From Atrichornis clamosus (Eukaryota > Chordata > Aves > Passeriformes > Menuridae), in NCBI GenBank assembly GCA_013400975.1, contig WBMZ01002659.1:279194-343193 (forward strand): 64,000 nucleotides of DNA, written 5' to 3'. Made by a program: the position numbers and the translations under genes. Shown one piece after another: positions 37,736-50,500 of the stretch. The notes beneath the pieces were generated by a model. The model had not been told where the DNA came from, did not search any database, and saw only the letters and a program-made list of their open reading frames with translations. How positions within the stretch are numbered: the first letter of the stretch is position 1; each line of letters opens with the position of its first letter.

Positions 37736-39099
37736 TAATGTAACCACAGTAATTCAGCCACAACCAGATCACTCTTGCAGCCACACCAAATTGCAGCAGC
37801 ATCAAACCTTGTGCACATATGAAGAGCTCACAGAACACGGACTGAAAAGAAGCAGACTATGAACAGTGAAAAACATGTCTGGCATCCTTGGAACATTTTA
37901 AATAGTAAGCAAATAATGAGTTCTAATTTTATCCATCAGGCATATTATTTCTGATATTTGCCAGTGTTCTACTGTATTATACATATTATGAAAGTCCCCC
38001 TTGTATACAAACTTTTATTCCCTTAAAAACTTATTTTTTAAGTCAAGTCAGCTCTGCATAACATCAAGTATATGAATATTGTAAGCTATTTTCAGGGATG
38101 TAGAGTGAGACTATGTGTTCAGGTCTGCAGAACAGAAGAGCGTGTACCTCTCTGCTAACCACTTTCAAGGTGAGGAGTAGACCTCATCCCAGTCCTTGTA
38201 CCCTTCTTGGTGGGCAGCATTTCCATCAGCCTCTATATTGCGCCTGAAGCTGAAATCCTGGGATGCCATGCAGAGCAGCACAATCTTAAGATATCTGACT
38301 AACACTAGACAGGGTAGTTGTCACATGAAGTATAGAGTGGTGTATCTCTCCCAACAGCATGTAAATGTACTTTTGAGATATGTCTACAGACTTCCAGATG
38401 GATCTCTAAAGAGTTTCCAAAAAAACACTTGTGTAAGTTAAGTACAGAGGAGAGAAAACCATTTGGCTTCATGGTGACTCCTTCAAAATTGCTGCTAGGA
38501 CCTTTGCTAGTGCAGTTGTTTCACAGAAAGTGAGGCAGGTTCACGAGGTTGAAAGGTCTCAAGCTCCAGGTCTTCTGAGGCCAGAAGAGCCTCCTACTTT
38601 TGGAGTACATGCTGCAGCCCATGTAAGCAGAGTGCATTAGCTGCATTCCCCAGGAGCTGCAGGAGGCAGAGTGCCTGCCTGAGGCACAGCCCCTCCTGGA
38701 GCTCCTGACGAGGTGATGTGCCTCTGCATTATCTCCAATGTGGTGCTGTGCCTTCAAGGCACAATTGAGTCCTTAGTGTTTTGTCCAAGCTATTGCTTCA
38801 GAGGTTGAATTTATTATATGAACAGAGATAGCATAGCTCTTAACCAAAGTTAATCATCAAATATTTATATACACTAAATACTACAGTTACTCACAGTCAG
38901 AGATAAAAATACAGATTTTTAGACAAGGCCAACATTTAATGTATAGAGCTTAGTCTTCAATAAATTCCCCAGATCTTCAGTTCTTTTCACAAAAATACCC
39001 TCCTTTCATTCTTCTTATATTAGAAAAATTATCCATAGTTGCATCTCCAGACCTGGATGCTCAGTGAGTCTCACCCCTTTCCCTTCCTCTGCATAATAG
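37736..39099. other. Intergenic DNA, no gene recognised
   Basis: No gene was supported. A relatively GC-rich patch at 38520-38760 carries a 78-codon minus-strand frame and direct GCA/GGA-rich words but no known motif. It may be an unrecognised LTR or old repeat. Confidence 0.5.
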
Positions 39100-39400
39100 T
39101 GAGACCAGGTGATACAGTTTTTTCTCACAGGTAACAAGTGATAGGACATGAGGAAATGATCTCAGATTGCATATGGGGACATTTAGATTGGATATTAGGA
39201 ATAAACTATTCAACAAAAAGGTCATCAAACAATAGGTGACCAGTGAAGGGGTGGAGTCACCGTTCCCAAAGTGTCCAAAAGACATGTAGATGTGGTGCTT
39301 AGGGACATGGTTTAGTGGTGGACCTCACAGTGTCAGGTTAATGATTGGACTCAATGATCTTTAAGGTCTTTCCAACTTAAATTATTCTATGATTTTATGG
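39100..39400 (+). mobile_element. CR1 LINE 3' end, plus orientation
   Basis: Landmarks in order are 'cacaggtaacaagtgatagg', 'atgaggaaatgatctcag', 'tagattggatattaggaa', 'ggggtggagtcaccgttccc', 'gtgtccaaaagacatgtaga', 'agggacatggtttagtgg', 'gattggactcaatgatct' and the end 'attctatgattttatgg'. This is the widespread avian CR1 subfamily with the 'gggacatggtttagtgg' signature. About 300 bp remain, non-coding. Confidence 0.93.
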
Positions 39401-41460
39401 TGGAAAGCATTTCCCACACAGTAACTACTTTTCAGTTGCTCATAGAGTATGGAAAGTGTTGTCCATTTATTTAAACATTTGAGTGACTTTTAGGTCTATT
39501 TTCTTTTAAAAGGATCATCTGAAGGTCTGATTTAATGCACTCATAGCTCAGGAGCTGTGAATTCCAGAAGGGCTGGTTGGACTTTGCTAAGATGTATTTG
39601 TCTCTGACTACTATAAAAGAGAGAGAATAGTAGCATGGGACCATGTTTTTTGTAGATTTAGGCTTTGCACAGTTATGGAGATTTTTAGTTTGGGATTCAC
39701 CTAATTTACCTGCTTAGGTCATGGCTTCTCCAGAAACTGGCTGCATCTAACAGCCACCTGCACAACAGGGGAGAAGTTCCCAGTCAGCCCTTGCTGCTTT
39801 TACCTTTCTTCTCCACAGATAACAGCTACATGCTCCTTTTCTCTCCTTCTTGCTAACCTGGCACTTGTCAGACTGATTCAGTTTGGTGACCTACCAGAAA
39901 CTAAATACTTGTTAATGTCGTTGCTGTGTTATGATGGGATAGTTTTCAAAGGACTGATGAGATTAGTCTGATCACTGAAGAACCACTGAGCATCTACAGT
40001 GGTATGAGGTGAGCATCAGTGTTGCCCACGTAGGAGCAGAAAGAAGAACAGGACTTAGTAACACCAGGGATCTTAGCCCACAACACACTCCAACACCCCA
40101 TTTAAACACAGTCTGAGAATAAAAACTCAAGTGAAAGGTGCTTCCAACACCTGAAATCCTGACAGAAAATCTCCTTGAATTTAGTGCTCTGTACCTTGTT
40201 AATAAACAATAGCCTCGTTATTGACTGCTTGTGTTTACAGTATAGAGACCAACACATACTACTTGATAGCCTTATGACAAGAAACACTGTGATCACAGGA
40301 ATGCAATGCTGAACTGAACTAATTAGCCCTGCAGAGGAGGAAGATTTCCTGTTTAAAGTGCCATAGTGCTGTAATATGGGTATATCGTTTCCAGGACCAA
40401 AGCTTGTATTTGTTCTGTGTGGTACTGCCTCACTCAGCAGTAAGAGCTGCAATTAATGGCAGCTAATCTGATTGCCTAATGCAGATATCCCTCAAGAAAT
40501 TTCAAGGTGTATTTGGGGGTTTCTGATATTAGACAGTATCAAGACCTCTTGGCATAATATTGCTTCATGAAAAATACCTGTCAGTCAGTATTCAAACAAA
40601 ATAAAATTCTTTGTAATGTGCCTAACATTCTTGTTGGGTATGTTGCAAGAATACAAAAGGCAATTTTTCAAGCATGCTCTTATTTAATATTTTCTATACT
40701 TTGTGGTCACAAATGGTGCTGAGTATAATCCTAAAGCTACACACCTAACAGAGGAGATATTCAGGTAAGCACTCTGAAACACCTTTAGAGTAGGAGGACA
40801 TCTGCAGTCATCATACGCCCACTATTTGGAGTGATAAAATACTTAAAACAGGATCTTACATTTTGCAAGAAACCAGCATTTTGTTATTTTGTACTCTTGT
40901 CAATATACATTTCCTCTTATGTTTGAAGTAGCTGTGGAATTAAATTATCACCTTCCCATTTCAAACATTGCTATACCATCTTCAAAATTTGGTGCCCAGT
41001 AAATGCAGGTTGTGATTTTATGTACAGTCCAGAGGCCTAGGGTAAAAAGCTGAATTTACAAAAGAGGTTTTCCAGTATGGCTAAATACAGGTGATGAAAA
41101 CAAAAGAAAAAATAAGAAAAGAAAACTTAAAAAATACCTGAAGCTAAATTACCTTTTCTTGAGCAAACTCTTGAGGACATATCGTCCATATTCCATGGAA
41201 CTCTTCTGCCTTTTCACCAGAGTGTCATAAAATGGGCAAAGTGGAACAGAGTCAAAGCCTGTTTTTTTCATAGAGTAAAGCCTGGTTTACAACAGATGGA
41301 TAGCTTTTAGAGAACCAGTGGGATAGAATAAGGCCAGTGAATAAGTAGCAGTACATCACGTCCAGAGTGTAAATACAAAACTGAAGAACCGCGTAATGAA
41401 TATACACTCTTTAAAGGCTGTGGGAAGGGAGGGGTGAAATTGGGTTTCTATGATAACAGG
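39401..41460. other. Intergenic DNA, no gene recognised
   Basis: AT-rich with scattered stops. A 116-codon minus-strand frame at 40102-40452 shows no domain and no paired splice sites. Nothing else was recognised. Confidence 0.5.
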
Positions 41461-41826
41461 TAAAGCATCTGGAATTAAGAACCAACATCATGCCGGAAGT
41501 ATTATGTCATCTTAACTAGTCCAGCAATCCCAAGAGAGCTGGCCAATGCCCCTACTCTTATTCTGGCAGCATCGGATCTGTTTGCCAAAATCCCCTTAAA
41601 TGGGGAGATTCATGATAGTGGAGGTTTAACATTTTTTGTCTGCAGGCGCTCTTTTCAAATGCCTGTTTTGGGGATTCTCTATGCATCTGAATTATTTCAT
41701 AGCTCAATGCTGAGACTTCTAAATGCCACTGACATTAACAAGTTGTACAAAGATGATAATCTCAGTTGGGCGCCACAGATTGAGAACGTGCCGGCTTGTA
41801 TGAGTCGAACAGACTGTCAGGGATAA
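41461..41826 (+). pseudogene. Endogenous retrovirus reverse transcriptase relic (ERV-L-like?)
   Basis: From 41521 one frame is open to a stop at 41824 (about 100 codons) and shows reverse-transcriptase features in the right order. 'DLFAKIPL' (41575-41598) corresponds to the RT block with the first catalytic aspartate ('DLANAFFSIPL' type). A 'FQMPVLGI' segment stands where 'FTVLPQG' is expected, followed by 'LYASELFHSSM' where 'YLNSPxICH' is expected. 'LYKDD' (about 41744-41758) stands where the catalytic 'YxDD' box is expected. Spacings fit class III (ERV-L/spuma-like) pol. The two-Asp box is partly retained, but the LPQG motif is lost. Upstream codons contain stops, and no gag, env or LTRs were recognised nearby. 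This is a dead fragment. The similarity is by eye and could be overstated. Confidence 0.42.
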
Positions 41827-43154
41827 GAAATGGAAAGTGCATAAAGCCAAGTGTCATTTCCATAAGAACTCCCATGTTTGAGGAAAAATCTATCAGAAAG
41901 TCGTGTCAAGACAGATCCTACAAAATGCAAATCATTCTATAAATGACTGGCTTGAAATCTAAAGTGAAGTAAAATAGAACTGGAAAGCTTTTGGGGGGGC
42001 AAGATAATAGTTTAAGGCAAAGCACCATTAACAAAATCCATATAAAAAATTGTAGAGTTAACTGGAGAACTAAATTGGGCAGAGAAGCCGACATAGGAAA
42101 GGTTATTTACTCAGATATTGCCTAAGAGATCATGTGCTTCCAGACATGAAGCTATAGAAAAAAATTCTATAGCTATTAGAAAGGGAAACTGGAAGTTGTA
42201 TTCTTATAAAGGGCAACTTTATGCAGTGACCTGATGCTTATTCAGATTAAACACACAATGGTGATTGTACCCGTTGAGGACTGGCTTTACTCAAATCTGG
42301 GTACAAAGATTTCCAATTGTTTTTATTAAATACCTCAAGCACTGAAGCTGGTCACAAACTTGTTAATCATTCCAAGCAAGGTCTGCAGCAAGAATAACTG
42401 TATTTTCCAATTTTATCAGTAGCATTCAAAATGGATGAGCACACCTGTGAATTCCATCAAGTGGGGGGTTTTTTCTGTTCCATTTTCTCCTTTTTCTTTC
42501 CAATGTCAATTTATTCAGAAAATCATGGCAAACTCAGTGTTAAAGTGAATTAAATTGAGAGCAATTCTGGCAGTCATTGTAGAGCACTTCACAACTGCCT
42601 GATTTTGCAGGGTGGTATGGGTACAGAAATCTGCAATCTGTGGTCTTATTACAGCTTTTCTACTGAAGAACTTAAACTGTGACTGAGCAGCACATACATT
42701 ATGGACAAAAGACAGGTGAGTGTCCTCAAAAGTGAGCATAATGTGATCTCTTTTACAGAGAATAGTGATATTTAAATCTGGTCACAAGGACACATATGAA
42801 CTAAACAGAATAATAGAGGGAGTAAGAGAGAGAACCACAAAAGGGTTTAAATTACACTGAAGTAAATGCATTTAAATCTAAAAGTTATTTCTTTAGGATC
42901 TCAGTTTAAACACTGAGTGATACCAAAAGGCCTTTGCACCCATCACGCTCCCAGTTGCTGGCATTCAAGGTTTCCCAAGAACACTTCTTTTCCCTATTCC
43001 AGAAGTGTCTCACTGCTCCACAATATCCGTTTCATACCTCTAACATATTTAAAAGGCTAATCTCCCTATGAAGTACTGGCAAAAGAACGAAGAGTGGTGA
43101 ATCTCAGTGAAGTGATAGACCATGTTGTGCAAGACTGAGGTTAAGTCTCTGTTA
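41827..43154. other. Intergenic DNA, possibly decayed retroviral flank
   Basis: This follows the RT-like relic and may include further decayed pol sequence, but I could not match motifs with confidence. A 9-bp inverted repeat with a 5-base A loop (gctatagaa / ttctatagc) lies at 42151-42173. No gene was recognised. Confidence 0.4.
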
Positions 43155-43228
43155 TTTAAAGGAATTTGAATCCACAACTTCAGGGACGGTACCACAATTC
43201 TCCAACTACTGAGTAGTATGACCTCTCT
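43155..43228 (-). repeat. tRNA-derived MIR-like SINE fragment
   Basis: On the minus strand the segment reads as the tRNA-related head of an ancient amniote SINE: an A-box-like 'actcagtagttgga' about 40 bases before a B-box-like 'ggattcaaattcc'. The spacing suits RNA polymerase III internal promoters. The copy is diverged and short. The name MIR1_Amn is a guess at family. Confidence 0.42.
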
Positions 43229-46200
43229 TTTCAGAAGCTGTGTCACCTTTTATGCAAAAGTTTCAGCTAGAATGTCACCATCATGCTAATTCAACCTGGG
43301 AGGGGAAGTCTAGATGATCTTGGGAAGGTAAAATCTTTGCACTGTAACTTGTTAAAATATTCTTTCAATTTTTCTTATTGACTCTCAGTAGAGGGTATCT
43401 CACTGTGAGCAACACAGTCATCCACTGCATCCCCTAGAGCCTCATCTCAGTAAGTGTAGAGAGATGTCGATCCTTTGCTATGTTTCATTAACAGCCTGCC
43501 CCTCTTTTTATAGTGGTGGTTTGTTTCCTGAATGCCTGACAATTTCAGCATTTAACATAGCATGAAAATTTGAGAAATACTTTGGGAGGAAAGAGAAATG
43601 AGATGTATGAGGGCTTGCCACAGGGCTTGTTTGTCAAGCTATGACTTTGGATATAACAGTTTTCAGGAGAATCCTCCTATGCCCGAGGGACTATTTAGCG
43701 AGATTCCCTTCTTAGACCAAATCTAAGCACTCATTAGCCGAATGGTCAACTTCCCCAATCCATACCAGTACGTAATATGAGAGCTAAGGTTGGCTATTTC
43801 TTGTTGCCAAAGTCCTCTGAAACAGCACTTGTGTCTCTGGAGAAATGTCATGTCAAACTCAGTAGGCTTCTGCAGCTTGTGTGGAAGCTAATCAGCTTTT
43901 GCTGAACACCCTCTATGCCGCAAACCAACACTGTGCACATGCTGTTTGCTAAAATTGCAGGGTATTTTTCTATCAAGTTGCCTTTTCATTACATTATGCC
44001 CTGTGATTTATATTGCTAGCTCCGCTGGATTGTGAGTGCTGCCGTGGAGAGGTATCTGAAACATGCAATTCCTAATTTAAGCTGTGGATGTATGCTGTTG
44101 TATGTAGGAAGCACTCTTCCCTCGTTTGACTGCTGTGTATACAGTGTCAGCTACAAGGTGTTCTAAACATTGCTGAGGGTGCTGTTCTGAGTTATTTCAT
44201 TAAAGAATTTATTCTGCAATCCACTAGATGATTCTGAGTAGATCAAAATCAAAATGGAGTTTTGAACATTGTTATACCTATTTCCAGTGATAATATTATG
44301 CTTTTCATAAATAAAACATTTTGGCTTTATCAAAGTAATTATTTGTAATAAGATTATTTGAAGTTGCTGAATAAAATATGTTTCAGGCTTTCTATGACAG
44401 GAAATAATTTGAGATTTCAGCATTTCACACATTTTAAAGACAAGTGCATTCTGAAATATGAAAATTCCTAAGAAATGGAAATTTCATTTTGAAACCAGTT
44501 ATGCTGATTGACTTTATTTTAGTACTACAGATTGCAGTTGCATTTTTATTGTGAATTTCTGATGTCTGATTCCAAACATTGATTAACTATGATTTTCTAA
44601 TAAACATTGCTCTCTACTTCTTACTCTTTTATTTCCATGCCTTTTCTCTACCACTCTACTACTACTCTCTAGTTATTTGACAGATTATATGTTAAAGTAG
44701 ATATTTTAATTAAAGGGAAAAGGTATCTTGGCACCACCAAGTGCTCCTGCATATTTAACAGCAGAGAACCCTAAGTGGAGGTAGCAGAAAAGGATAGTGC
44801 TGCTTGTATTCACAGCTATTACTAGTTATTTTAGAACTTTGAGTACAGCAGGTCCCAACACAGAAGTCACAAATTCATCTGAATTGTCAGTAATATAAAT
44901 ACCTGCAAAAGAAGTATTATGTCCTGATATAGAGGTCTGCAAAGATAGCTACCTATCAGCCAACCGAGAAACCCTTTTGGTCAGTCTCCAGAAAATTTAC
45001 TCTGGATGAGGCAGTAGCCTGTGTAGAATTTCAGGAGATAAGTCATCTTGAAGATATAAACTTCTACCCCTCCTGTAGCTGGCTTTGCAGTCTGGTTATT
45101 CTCCCAGCCTATGACAGCATCTTAAAAACTTGCCTGGCAAGGGAATTAAGTAAATAACTTTTCTTCTTTCATCACCTATTTTTACATCCCTTCCCCCAGT
45201 CTTACATTAGATGAATGGATGAACTTCTTTTTAATGCAAATATAATAGGACTTTGTGATTAGATAAATGAGATATTTCATTTCAGTTGATGAGACATTGT
45301 GTCTTGCTGATCTTTGTTTTAGATAGCTATTTCTTTCTGAGTAGCAAAACAGAGTTCCTTACAAATGAAATGAGAAAATATTTCACCAGTTTCCCCCCAA
45401 ATAATGGGTTTGAACATTTTTTTCAGGTTTCCACAAATAATTATTTTTTTGGACTACAGGTGACAAGAACAGTTATTACATTTATGATACATAATATTTG
45501 TGCTGTAGAGACTGAAAAAAAATTAAATTTTTCTTCCAAATGTTTCTCACCTGTAAGAAGTAATTAGGATTCTCATTAATTGTAGAGGTTGGGTTTTTTT
45601 GTTTCACTGTTACTCTGCATTGGAAAGGAGCAAAATCAATGTTGTGATATAATTGGATTTAGAGGGAGAAAGAGAACAAAGGAGTCAGATTACTAATATA
45701 CAGGAAATATACATATGTGTATTCCTTCTTACCATAAATACTGACATTTTATTTATTTGCATTAATCAATGCATAGGAAGCCTACCAAGCATCATTAAAG
45801 CAGTACATAGTAATGACAAACCAACAACAGAAGAATTTTTTTTTTAAATCAAGTATCAAATTAAATACTTAGCTAAAGAGCACAGAAATAACCATCCTAC
45901 TTAGAAAGAAATCAATTTCCAGTTAGTCAGAGGAGAATGGAAAAGAAAAAGCATTTGACAAAGAAAATCAAGAGGACAATGCAATGAGCAAGCAAATAAA
46001 CTGTATTCCCCAAACTGTATTCCCTGGAGATAGATGTAGTCAGAGATACACCATCACGTCAATATTTTCTAGATATAACACATGTGAAAACAGATGAAAT
46101 AAACTAAATAGTTTGTGGTCATTTTCCTTCTAATTTGAGTGTCTTTAAAAAAATACTTCCTATTGCTCACTATACACAAAGGGCAGACTAAATTAAAATT

Positions 46201-49110
46201 AATCTCAAAGAAGCCATAAAAATAATTCACTAAAATTCAAAAGACTGTAAGAAAAATGTTTCTCCTAAAACTGTTTCTTCCAAAAGGTATTTATTTACTG
46301 CTTAAATGCAACTGTGTTAATTTTAAAGGTTTTATATAGTTTTGTCTTTTTTTCTTCTTCTACACAAGACAAACGAATACATGGGTCACACTGTGTTATA
46401 TACCTAAAATACCATTCAACCCTGTAGCAGCAGAATAAGTCAGAGTGCCTCTGCCTGTCCATGACACTTGACAGCTAGCTAACTCCATTGCTTTATTTTG
46501 GATCACTCCAACATCTCTTTCAGAAAATAAATTGTTCTAGAGGATCTCAGCAGTGGATGTGTGAGGTTAACAAAGCTGGGTATGTGAACTTTGTACTAGA
46601 AGGTCCAGTTGAAGAGAGTGCTGAAGTACCTCCATATATTTCAGATGTGTATTTTAAATGATTTTCCTGAATCTGTACCTGAAGGAATACAATACAGGTG
46701 AGGTTCCTCTCTGTCAGCCTGAGATGTTTTTTAGGCCAAAATTCACATATACATTAAATGCCTAGATATGTAGGCAATGGAGAGCACTAGACATTTGTAG
46801 ATCTCAATATGTATGACGTATTTATACATCTACTTTCAGAGAAGTATCACTCCCCAGAAGCATATTTTTGTTGTTGTTTGTTGCCTGTAAAAGGAATCTA
46901 AGCAATTACTTCTGATTGAAGCATGCAATGCTAATCCCATCCTAACTAACTAAAGATATAAATGTTTCCATTTCCCTTGGTCACCATAATTCCCAAAATA
47001 TTGTAACAGGAATGAGCTGCCTTTGACTCAACCTACATAAAATGAATATATTTTGTCAGTTACATTCCTTCATTCTTGGTATAAACTGGTGAGTGGGTTT
47101 TTTTGGTATAAACCCATTAGAGGAAACGAAAGAAAGGCCGTGTCTTCCCCCTAAGAACTTACAATTAAAACATAGTTTTACACACTGGTTTCTTTAAATG
47201 TGTCACATTGACACACCCATGTCAGGACAAGAGTCTCTCTGGCATTGAATCCAGTGGGTGTGGACTCAATACCAACTGTGCCAGGAGGATGGTCGTAGAC
47301 AGAGCTAAGGAAAACTGCTGTTCACAGTGAGATGATCTCCAAAAGGGCTAAACTTGCACATGGCTTCAGTTGTGGTTGATAACAAAAGGAAACAGAGAGA
47401 GGGCTCTGGAGGCTCCTAGCAAAACAACCTGAAAACATAGCAGGCAGATGTGCTGAATCTTGAAGTCCAGTGCAAAGGCATTTAGGTCAGGAAAAGTATA
47501 AAGAAAAAGAGAGAAAAAAGCCCTAAAGGTCTACATTGGCTGGTTTCTATTTTCTTAAGACTGTGAAAAAACAACAGTAGTCTCTAATTTTTCCCTCTCA
47601 TCCATTTCTTACAGTATCTAGGTGGTCAATGAAGATAACCATCTAAGAGTACATACAAATAACAAGTGTATATTGAAACCACTTCTCTTTTTATTCTACC
47701 TTGAATTTTGTCTTCCTTTCATTTACAAATAGAATAAACACAAAATAAATACGCCAAACTTGACAGTACACAAATTAATACTTCCAAACTTCTACTGTCT
47801 GGCTATGTTTTTACCACTTAAAACTACATCTGTGATGATGAACTACAGGACTTAGCTTTCACTCTCAAAACCAAGAGCTTCATTAACATAGGCTGCAATT
47901 CTTTTCACGTCTTAGAAATTAAGTAATTTGCTGTTAATTTCACTGCTGTTTTTCATTAATTATGAATAGTACTTGACAGGCTGAATTCTGAAAGGATTCT
48001 GATTTGGTGGAGGGGGTGGTGATGGCATTTCAGCAAATCTTCTCTCAAAACCTGCGCTTTTAAAGGTATCTAGACATGGTGATTGACTGGTGATTACTGT
48101 CCTGTAAACTTTTTTATTAGAAATGGCCTGTAAAACTACAATTGTCTGTAACTCCTCCCTTTTTTTCTGTCAAAAAAATTGTCTGGAATTTTTCAGTCTT
48201 TCAAGAATGTCTCCAGATTAACAGGAGCTCTGACTAGGCTATAGTGGCTAATGCCATAAAGTGTTATTAAGAAAATTACCAGAAGAAAAATAAATTTCAT
48301 GCAGTCCTAAGATAAGCTTCACAGACTTCATTTGTTTGGATTTAGATTATTTAGATTTAATAACAAATGGTAAATAGTGTTGGTTTTTTTGAATGCTTAT
48401 AATACAACAGTATAGCAGTATAACACTGCTAAATGTACTGTCACATTTTTTATTTTCTTTTTTTAATTTTCTCTTTTTTTCAACCAGCATGATCTTTTAG
48501 AATGCAGCTTTGTGTCTATCAATACTTCAGAATGCTAATAGCAGAAAAAAAATTTCAGATGAACCTGATTTGCTAGACCTGTTCAGACTGCCATATATTT
48601 GTTTGGGCTCCGCTGATTATGTGATTCTTAACGATTACACATTAGTCTAGTGATTAAATCACTTAACCAAGTTATACAATAATTCCTAAACTACCCACCC
48701 AGGTGTGGAACACCCACGTTCTATGTATACCTCAGCATGTGGCCTCACCCTGAGAAGATCCTTCACTCCATATGTGTATATTCACATCTTTCCTTCGAAG
48801 AAGTTGGTCCAAAAGGCACAAATAGGGCATGCACACCCATAAATTCATACCCTCAGACTGAGAAGGCTGTGGAATATGCGCTTTTCTTCTTCATGAAGAG
48901 CTCTGACCACCCCGTTTTGTTACTAATTAAAGATCTGACATGGAAGTATTTAAGATAAAGCAATCAGATACATAATTTTCCCTCATTGCCCCTTTTCTAC
49001 TGATTGCCATTGACATCATAGAACTCAGCATACAGTCTCTCATGAATCCGTAAATAAGTGTCTAATTATCTTTCTTTGGCCACTCTCCATGCTAGAGCAG
49101 GACACCTTAC
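43229..49110. other. AT-rich intergenic DNA
   Basis: No gene or clear repeat was recognised. A block at 43870-44110 looks like a possible conserved element. Local direct duplications occur ('actgtattccc' twice near 46001-46025; 'ttggtataaac' twice near 47077-47110). Poly-T and A-rich patches are frequent. Open frames of 60-93 codons show no family features. Confidence 0.5.
43870..44110. promoter_or_regulatory. Candidate conserved non-coding element
   Basis: A balanced-composition block with intact words ('gctaatcagcttttgctg', 'atgccgcaaaccaacactg', 'ttatattgctagctccgctg'), no repeat signature and no long open frame. It contrasts with the degenerate sequence around it. Conservation is not testable here. 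Confidence 0.18.
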
Positions 49111-49227
49111 CCAGCCTGCTGACACTCAAGCGACTTTTTTGACAGAGAGATTTTATTGACTCTCTGTCCCAGTGACACTGCAGAGAAGCAGTAGCTCCTC
49201 TTTTGATACTAGGCTGGATGCCAGAAA
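49111..49227 (-). other. Isolated exon-like sequence, faint Ig-domain resemblance
   Basis: On the minus strand an acceptor ending 'tctacatttctgtttcag' is followed by 117 bases and a good donor (CTGG followed by GTAAGG). Only one frame is open, giving 38 codons with intron phase 1 on both sides. It includes 'GATASLQCHWDRESIKSLCQ', which loosely recalls the first-cysteine region of V-type Ig domains of CD300/pIgR-like receptors ('GsvtvqC.Y......KyWC'). Phase 1-1 exons are typical of extracellular modules. However, a V domain needs about 110 residues in one exon, and no other exon was found. It is probably chance or a decayed fragment. Confidence 0.15.
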
Positions 49228-49624
49228 CTGAAACAGAAATGTAGAAACAGAAGTGGTATCTCTGGTGCTTTAAAGCTCTAGATGAAGTTTTCTTCCATAC
49301 TTTTGCATTGGCTGCACACATGCAGGAACAGTCTGGCATTCATAAATTTAGAGTCACTCCTTTAAATTGACCAACTGCATGTCATGTGGTGGGGATCAGG
49401 CTTTGTTTTTCAAGGTGAGAGGCCTGTCTCTGATTCCTCAATTGGAAGAGGAAGGCTTAGTGAGGAAAAAGGAATGGGGACAATTGCAAAACTGTTATAA
49501 GTAAAATTATTTTAAAAGCTTCCCCTCAAGAAGAGGAAGAATCTTCTGAATTTTAATTGAAATGTGACCTAGCAGCAACCCTGAGTATACCCCTATTTAG
49601 GGGTTAATTGGAACATGAGTTTCA

Positions 49625-49695
49625 GATGCCAGGGCAGGAGTGGAACCCTGGCCAAAATAGTGCTGGCTACCCCCTCAGAGTGAGCCATCTGCTCC
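49625..49695 (-). repeat. Possible tRNA-derived SINE fragment
   Basis: The minus strand contains 'gggttccactcctgcc', a B-box-like word (family: GGTTCRANNCC), with a weak A-box region about 35 bases earlier. Very diverged; assigned mainly by analogy with the better copies at 51.75 and 57.3 kb. Confidence 0.2.
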
Positions 49696-50368
49696 AGCGC
49701 TTCTGACCCACACCAAGGAACCCACTTGCTTGCCAGCTTCTCATTTCTTCACTCCTTTTTTCTTAACATGGCTAAATTTGGAATTATTTAAAATGTCTTC
49801 TATCCTTTTATTTTTCAGAAAGGCGGGTAGTGCAGAGAGCTGCCAGCATGTTGAAGCTAAAAAAGGTTATTAGCAGCAGACAAGTACAGAGGCTTTAGGG
49901 AGAATTTCTGTATCTCTTGCCTCATCCTATCCACATCTCATCCTTAATCTTGCTCTCTTTCATTCTGGAAGAGCACACACTAGTTTAGTGTAACCTAATA
50001 GTTTTCCTTTCTAGTGCCCTCTTTCTACTTTGTGCTTTCAATAGATTCAAGGATCAAGGCCTAGATATTTCTTTTAGGTTGTTGAACTTTAGTGAATAAG
50101 AACAAAAATGAACAAAGGCAACAGTTTTTCATAAGTGATAGCCAACAGAAAACTTCCCCTGGCTGAAAAGTTCAAAGACTGTATTTTCAGAGACTGAGGA
50201 TTCTAGCTTTCCTATCATGCCTTTTTGGATAAATATTTTGTTCTATTGGGACAGAAAGAAGTAGCTGTAAGTGAGTTTGCAGTCAAATCCTTCATTTAAG
50301 GATGATTTTGAGGATTGTTCTGTGCAAGGCAGTCTGGAATGGCTGTGGTTGGATAGACGGATAAGAGT

Positions 50369-50500
50369 ACAGGAAGGAAGAAAAAAATAATAGAAGGGAA
50401 AGAAGGAAGAAATCAAAGTAAAAAGGAAACAGCAAAGGATTAATGTCAGGTAGGAATGAGAGAGAGAGAAAGAAAGGAGAAAATATAAAATGTAAGAAGG
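50369..50500 (+). repeat. Purine-rich low-complexity tract
   Basis: The plus strand is almost entirely A and G, with GGAAGGAAG, GAAAGAAGGAAG and GAGAGAGAGAAAGAAAGG runs and few interruptions. This is a simple polypurine/polypyrimidine tract. Confidence 0.85.

Noticed and set aside
38520..38760. GC-rich patch with a 78-codon minus-strand frame, considered as an LTR or exon
   Set aside because: No LTR ends, polyadenylation layout or splice sites could be matched.
40766..40772. Donor-like 'CAG GTAAGC' on the plus strand, and another 'CAG GTAAGT' near 57040
   Set aside because: Good donors occur by chance. No suitable acceptor with an open frame at a sensible distance was seen.
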